In this document: piece by piece, positions 59,865 through 64,000 of the stretch
How positions within the stretch are numbered: the stretch's first letter is position 1
How the letters are laid out: each line of letters begins with the position of its first letter
From: Sphingomonas bisphenolicum
Lineage (GTDB): Bacteria; Pseudomonadota; Alphaproteobacteria; Sphingomonadales; Sphingomonadaceae
NCBI RefSeq assembly: GCF_024349785.1
Contig: NZ_AP018818.1
Location: 747,001 to 811,000, forward strand
Length of the DNA stretch: 64,000 nt
Direction: 5' to 3'
Notes under the pieces: generated by a model
Told to the model about the DNA's origin: nothing
Databases searched by the model: none
The model's input: only the letters and a program-made list of their open reading frames with translations
Translations under genes and position numbers: made by a program

Positions 59865-61019
59865 ATGACCGACATTGCCGACCTGATCGAACCGCTCGTC
59901 GCGTTCCGGCGCGACATTCACGCCCATCCCGAACTGGGTTTCTGCGAGCATCGCACCGCGGGTCGGATAGCCGAGCAACTGCGCGCGCTGGGGCTGGAGG
60001 TGCATGAAGGGATCGGCCGGACCGGCGTGGTCGGGGTGCTGCGCAACGGGACGTCTTCGCGCAATATCGGGCTGCGCGCGGACATGGACGCTTTGCCGAT
60101 CCATGAACAGACCAACCTGCCCTATGCCAGCACGACGCCCGGCACCTTCCATGGCTGCGGTCATGACGGGCATGTCGCGATGCTGCTGGGGGCCGCGCAG
60201 CATCTGGCGCGGAGCCGCCATTTCGACGGCACTGTCAATTTCTTCTTCCAGCCGGCCGAGGAAGGCCAGGGCGGCGCGCGGGAGATGGTCAATGAAGGGC
60301 TGTTCGAGCGTTTCCCCTGCGACCGGGTGTTCGGGCTGCACAATTGGCCCGACCTGCCGGCCGGCACGATCGCAACGCGGCCCGGCCCGATCATGGGCGC
60401 GGCCGACAAGTTCGAGATTCGCCTGAAAGGGCGCGGCGGCCATGCCGCGATCCCGCAGGATACGCCGGACGCGATATTTGCTGCAGCAGCATTGGTGCAG
60501 CAATTGAACGCCATCGTGTCCCGCCGGATCGCGCCGACGGCGTCGGCCGTGCTGTCCATCACACAGATCCATGGCGGGCATACGCATAATGTGATCCCCG
60601 AACTGGTGACGGTTTCAGGCACCGTCCGCACATTCGATCCGGCCGTCCAGGATCGGATCGAGGATTCGATCCGACAGATCGTGGCGGGGGTGGCGCTGGC
60701 GGGCGAACTGACGGCGACGGTCGATTACCAGCGCTACTATCCCGCGACGATCAACGACGCGGAGGCCGCGCAGGAGGCGCTGGACGCCGCAGCGACGGTG
60801 GGCGTCGCGCAACTGGCGCCCGACCCGGCCTTCACCTCGGAGGATTTCGCCTTCATGCTCCAGGCGTGCAAGGGCGCCTATATCTGGCTTGGTCAGGCGA
60901 AGGTGGAGGGGTCCGCACCGCTGCATAATCCGCATTATGATTTCAATGACGACGTGTTGGAACTGGGTATCAGGCTGCATGTCGCGCTGGCGGAGCGGCA
61001 TTTGGCGTTGGGTGACTAG
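59865..61019 (+). CDS. M20D-family amidohydrolase (384 aa)
   Basis: Zinc/manganese amidohydrolase of the hippurate hydrolase/IAA-amino-acid hydrolase type: RRDIHAHPELGF, GLRADMDALPIHE, HGCGHDGHVAMLLGAA with the metal-binding Cys/His, FQPAEEGQGGA with the catalytic Glu, and GRGGHAA in the dimerisation domain. It splits an N-acyl amino acid to the free amino acid plus acid, a fitting first or second step for an amide-linked substrate. It starts 17 bp after the Lrp gene. Confidence 0.92.
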   Translation: MTDIADLIEPLVAFRRDIHAHPELGFCEHRTAGRIAEQLRALGLEVHEGIGRTGVVGVLRNGTSSRNIGLRADMDALPIHEQTNLPYASTTPGTFHGCGHDGHVAMLLGAAQHLARSRHFDGTVNFFFQPAEEGQGGAREMVNEGLFERFPCDRVFGLHNWPDLPAGTIATRPGPIMGAADKFEIRLKGRGGHAAIPQDTPDAIFAAAALVQQLNAIVSRRIAPTASAVLSITQIHGGHTHNVIPELVTVSGTVRTFDPAVQDRIEDSIRQIVAGVALAGELTATVDYQRYYPATINDAEAAQEALDAAATVGVAQLAPDPAFTSEDFAFMLQACKGAYIWLGQAKVEGSAPLHNPHYDFNDDVLELGIRLHVALAERHLALGD

Positions 61020-61060
61020 AGCGCTGCGTGCCCCCGCGCAGGCGGGAACATCCGTAGACA

Positions 61061-61774
61061 TTACAAGCTGAAGCCAAAGCCGATCACCGCCATGGTCGAT
61101 TGCAGCGTATCGCCCTGAGCGCGAGCGAGGCGGCGGGTGCCGGCGAGCAGTCGTTCATGGACGACCGCCGTATAGATGTTGAGCTTGGGTGTCAGGCGGT
61201 AGCGCAGGCGCAGCGTCCCCTCCCCCTCCGTAAAGCCCGATTCCACGGCATCCACCGCTACCCCCTGCGCCGACCAGCCGACGCCGACGCGCGGTTCCAG
61301 ATAGAGGCTGTCGGTGATCGGCAGTTGATAGACGATCTGCCCCTCGCCGGTCAGCCGGCCATTGTCCGACAGGAAAGCGTAGCTTTCCCAACTGAGGCGC
61401 GTGCCGACATTGCCCTGTACGCCGATGATGGCGTGGAGGTCGCGCGGATGGGGGGTGAAATCCTTGCGCACGCCCACGAGCAGCGTCGCATTGCCGATGG
61501 TGCGGCCGTAGAAAAGCCGGGCCTGCACTTCGTCGATCTGGTTGCCGAGCGCCCCGCCGCCCTGCGTCACCAGCATCAACTGGTCGGTGGCGTTGCCGAG
61601 GGAGAAAGTGCCATCCCACAGGAAAACATCGTCGCCCTTGCCGGCGCGCAATTCGATGAGATCGAAGCCGCCGCTGAGCGCCCATGCGCTGGTATCGTCC
61701 GCCTGCGCGGCGGCCGGCGACGCCATCACCAGCGCGCTCAGGAAGGACAAGCCCAGACAGGCGGAACGCAGCAT
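61061..61774 (-). CDS. CopB-like outer-membrane copper-resistance protein, short paralogue (237 aa)
   Basis: Signal peptide (ALVMASPAAAQA) then a CopB beta-barrel: ARLFYGRTIGNATLLVGVRKDF, SYAFLSDNGRLTGEGQIVYQLPITDSLYLEPRVGVGW, LRLRYRLTPKLNIYTAVVHERLLAG. It lacks the His/Met-rich N-terminal region of the neighbouring CopB. The two share the strand pattern of the barrel, so they are paralogues. It lies 137 bp after copB on the same strand. Confidence 0.8.
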   Translation of the reverse strand: MLRSACLGLSFLSALVMASPAAAQADDTSAWALSGGFDLIELRAGKGDDVFLWDGTFSLGNATDQLMLVTQGGGALGNQIDEVQARLFYGRTIGNATLLVGVRKDFTPHPRDLHAIIGVQGNVGTRLSWESYAFLSDNGRLTGEGQIVYQLPITDSLYLEPRVGVGWSAQGVAVDAVESGFTEGEGTLRLRYRLTPKLNIYTAVVHERLLAGTRRLARAQGDTLQSTMAVIGFGFSL

Positions 61775-61911
61775 CTACCCTTATCCGTTTTGCGGTATCG
61801 GGCAGAGACTAGACGGGCGGCACGGCGCGATTGCGCGAAGCGGGATGCCGGTCGCCGCGTTGATGACAAATTATTGCCGGGATGCGGCAGCTTATGCCGA
61901 CATGACTTGCA

Positions 61912-62829
61912 TTAGAACCAGAAGCGGATGCCCATGACCAGGCTGGTGGCGGACGCCCCCTCCCCCGCCGCGCGGGCGTAGCGGGCGGTGTCGCCGAGGC
62001 TGCGTTCCCAGTTGACGCCGATATAGGGCGCAAATTCGCGGGCGAATTCATAGCGCAGGCGCAGGCCCAGTTCGATGGTCGAGAAGCCCGATCCGATGCC
62101 GAGTTCCGGCACGTCTTGCGCGGCGATATTCACTTCGGCGGCGGGTTGTAGGACGAGGCGCTGGGTGATGCGCTGGTCATAGCTGCCCTCTACCCGCAGA
62201 TGGGCGTCGCCCTTGTCGGACAGGAAAGCCTGCGCCTCCAACTCGAACCAATAGGGGGCGAGGCCTTCGATGCCGATAGTGGCGTAGGTGCGTTGCGGTT
62301 GGGGGCGGAAATCCTGGCGCACGCCTGCGACGATATTCCACCAGGGATCGATGGCGCGGCTGTAGAGCGCCTGGAGTTCGGCCTGGTGCAGGCGGCCGCC
62401 GACTTCGCCCTCCCCTTCCGACTTGATGGCAAGGCGATTGATGTCGCCGCCGATCCAGCCTTCGCCTTCCCAATGATAGCCGTCCGCCCCCTTTTGTGCG
62501 CGATATTCGAGGCGGTCGATCATGAGTTGGGAAAAGGTCATGCCGCCATTTTCCTTCGTCATGGCGGCGCGGGCGCGGGCCATGGTGGCGGGATCGTAGA
62601 GGGCATCGGCGGCGTGATCGGTGGGGACCGGAGGCGCGACGCCTTTGGGCATCGCATCATCGGACGCGGGCATGGCGTGGCCGGCGTGCGGATCGGCGGG
62701 TTCTGCGGCGGCAGGTGCCGCTTCCGGCTGCGGCATCTGGTGCGCGCTATGGTCCATCTGGCTATGGTCCTGGGCGACCGCGGGCGTTGCGATGCCGGCG
62801 AGCAGGGCGGTGGCGATCAGGTGCTTCAT
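61912..62829 (-). CDS. copB: Copper resistance protein B (305 aa)
   Basis: Signal peptide then a copper-binding stretch rich in His and Met (DHSQMDHSAHQMPQP, DPHAGHAMPASDDAMP), followed by the CopB barrel (LIDRLEYRAQKGADGYHWEGEGWIGG, NIVAGVRQDF, GLRLRYEFAREFAPYIGVNW, ending RFWF with C-terminal Phe). It sits in the outer membrane and acts with CopA in periplasmic copper handling. Start overlaps the copA stop (ATGA). Confidence 0.93.
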   Translation of the reverse strand: MKHLIATALLAGIATPAVAQDHSQMDHSAHQMPQPEAAPAAAEPADPHAGHAMPASDDAMPKGVAPPVPTDHAADALYDPATMARARAAMTKENGGMTFSQLMIDRLEYRAQKGADGYHWEGEGWIGGDINRLAIKSEGEGEVGGRLHQAELQALYSRAIDPWWNIVAGVRQDFRPQPQRTYATIGIEGLAPYWFELEAQAFLSDKGDAHLRVEGSYDQRITQRLVLQPAAEVNIAAQDVPELGIGSGFSTIELGLRLRYEFAREFAPYIGVNWERSLGDTARYARAAGEGASATSLVMGIRFWF

Positions 62830-64000
62830 GCCGCGTCCTCCGCGGGACGGACGGTGACGACGCGCATCATCCCGGCGTGCATGTGCATCAGCATGTGGCA
62901 GTGGAAGGCCCAGTCGCCCAGCGCATCGGCGGTGAGATCGAAGCTGACCTTGCCGCCGGGCAGGACGTTCACCGTATGCTTGCGCGGGTTGTGGAGCGGA
63001 TCGTCGCCGGTCAGCAACTGGAAGAAATGGCCGTGGATGTGGATGGGGTGCGGCATCATCGTGTCGTTGATGAGGGTGACGCGGACCCGCTCATTATGGC
63101 GGAAGGCGATCGGCTCCGCCCCGTCCGACAGCTTAACGCCGTCGAAGGACCACATATAGCGTTCCATGTTCGCCGTCAGGTGGATGTCGAGCGTGCGGGT
63201 GGGAGTGCGGATGTCCTGATTGGGTTCCAGCGCGCGCAGGTCCGCATAGGTGAGGACGCGATGATCGACATCCTCCAGACCCGTCGGCCGGTCGGCGGTG
63301 CGATCGGCGGGCATGGCGGAAAGGGTCGCGACGCCCGGCCCCATCGGCACATCGGGCGCGACGGAGGGATCGAGCATCTTCATGGCGTGGCCGGACATGC
63401 TGTCATTGGCGGGCTGGCTGAGGTCGATCACGCCCCCCTGCCCCATGTCCATGCCCGCCATGTCCATGCCCATGTCCTTCATGGTCAGCAGCGGGCGTTT
63501 GCGCAGGGCGGGGATCGGCGCGACCATGCCCATTTGCGGCGCGAGGGTGGCGCGGACCAGGCCGGAGCGGTCGATCGCCTCGGCGATCAGGCCATAGGGT
63601 TTCGCTTCGGTCGGCTGGACGATGACGTCATAGGTTTCGGCGATGCCGATCTGGAACTCGTCGGTTTCGACCGGCTGGACATGCTGGCCGTCGCACTGGA
63701 CCACGGTCATCGGCAGGCCAGGCAGACGGACGTTGAAATTGGTCATGGCAGACGCGTTGACGATGCGCAGGCGAACGCGCTCGCCCGGCGTGAACAGGCC
63801 GGTCCAGTTTTCCGGCGTGCCGTGACCGTTGATGAGGAAGCCGTAGGTGGAGCCGGTGACATCCGAAATGTCGGTGGGGTCCATACGCATCTTGCCCCAG
63901 TCCATCCGGTCCTTGAGGTTTTGATCCTTGCCCGCGAGCAGACCGGCGAGGGTCTGGCGCTGAAAATTATGATAGCCGCCCATCTGCTTGAGGCGTTTGA
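62826..64000 (-). CDS. copA: Copper-resistance multicopper oxidase CopA (partial, 5' end off window)
   Basis: The visible C-terminal 391 residues contain the second and third cupredoxin domains: NGHGTPENWTGLFTPGERVRLRIVNASAMTNF, a Met-rich insert (MKDMGMDMAGMDMGQGG), and the type 1/type 3 copper ligands HPIHIHGHFF and HCHMLMHMHAGM. CopA oxidises Cu(I) and binds copper in the periplasm. The N-terminus lies beyond base 64000. Confidence 0.95.
   Translation of the reverse strand, partial: KRLKQMGGYHNFQRQTLAGLLAGKDQNLKDRMDWGKMRMDPTDISDVTGSTYGFLINGHGTPENWTGLFTPGERVRLRIVNASAMTNFNVRLPGLPMTVVQCDGQHVQPVETDEFQIGIAETYDVIVQPTEAKPYGLIAEAIDRSGLVRATLAPQMGMVAPIPALRKRPLLTMKDMGMDMAGMDMGQGGVIDLSQPANDSMSGHAMKMLDPSVAPDVPMGPGVATLSAMPADRTADRPTGLEDVDHRVLTYADLRALEPNQDIRTPTRTLDIHLTANMERYMWSFDGVKLSDGAEPIAFRHNERVRVTLINDTMMPHPIHIHGHFFQLLTGDDPLHNPRKHTVNVLPGGKVSFDLTADALGDWAFHCHMLMHMHAGMMRVVTVRPAEDAA

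Overview
The window is about 64 kb of high-GC DNA from an alphaproteobacterium, most likely a sphingomonad (Sphingobium, Novosphingobium or Sphingomonas type). The evidence is the gene content: a ferulate pathway of the Sphingobium SYK-6 kind (NDP-forming feruloyl-CoA synthetase plus hydratase/lyase), a tetrahydrofolate-dependent aromatic O-demethylase of the LigM/DesA family, a TonB receptor paired with PepSY proteins, and sphingomonad-style copper genes. No rRNA, tRNA or CRISPR array was seen.

Bases 1-31 kb are an aromatic (lignin-type) catabolism island broken up by transport genes. It holds an NmrA-like oxidoreductase, four NTF2/SnoaL-fold proteins and a fifth, broken one, two SDRs, a covalent-flavin flavoprotein with its own cytochrome c (eugenol/pinoresinol hydroxylase type), feruloyl-CoA hydratase/lyase (ferB), an RND pump operon under a TetR repressor, a MetE-like protein with an IclR regulator, the O-demethylase with an alpha/beta hydrolase, two MFS transporters, glutathione-dependent formaldehyde oxidation (frmA-frmB), feruloyl-CoA synthetase (ferA), a MarR regulator and an aldehyde dehydrogenase placed to oxidise vanillin. 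Two recurring operator families tie the scattered genes together. TGTRY-N7-ATACA precedes ferB, ferA, the marR gene (with the divergent aldehyde dehydrogenase) and one MFS gene. The palindrome TAACGNNCGTTA precedes the NmrA/NTF2 pair, the SDR-flavocytochrome operon, the second MFS gene and the NTF2/NTF2-SDR divergon. Two intergenic regions (4672-4837 and 19836-20026) carry both.

Bases 32.7-41 kb look like metal acquisition: a DUF4198 protein, a small His/Met-containing exported protein, a HupE/UreJ-type membrane protein, two further membrane proteins, a TonB receptor, a PepSY membrane protein and a GhrA-type reductase. Bases 41-61 kb form a catabolic block for a nitrogenous substrate: HAD protein, DadA/PuuB-type oxidase, a family-5 (peptide/nickel/opine) ABC transporter, a three-subunit opine-oxidase-like dehydrogenase (HcnABC/OoxAB type), two aldehyde dehydrogenases, GNAT, tartrate/D-malate dehydrogenase, class III aminotransferase, an Lrp regulator and an M20 amidohydrolase. 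Most of the transporter and oxidase genes overlap by 1 to 4 bases. The right end enters a copper-resistance operon (copA-copB-copB2) on the minus strand.

Two apparently identical 821-bp IS5-family elements lie in the same orientation 29.1 kb apart. One cuts a parE toxin gene exactly in frame with a TA duplication; the other abuts a decayed NTF2 gene at the end of the formaldehyde operon. One ABC permease gene carries a one-base deficit in a run of seven G. The most interesting candidates for new biology are the TAACGNNCGTTA regulon (NTF2 proteins plus flavocytochrome plus SDRs), its possible link to formaldehyde-releasing cleavage of lignin dimers, and a speculative opine-metallophore uptake and breakdown route.
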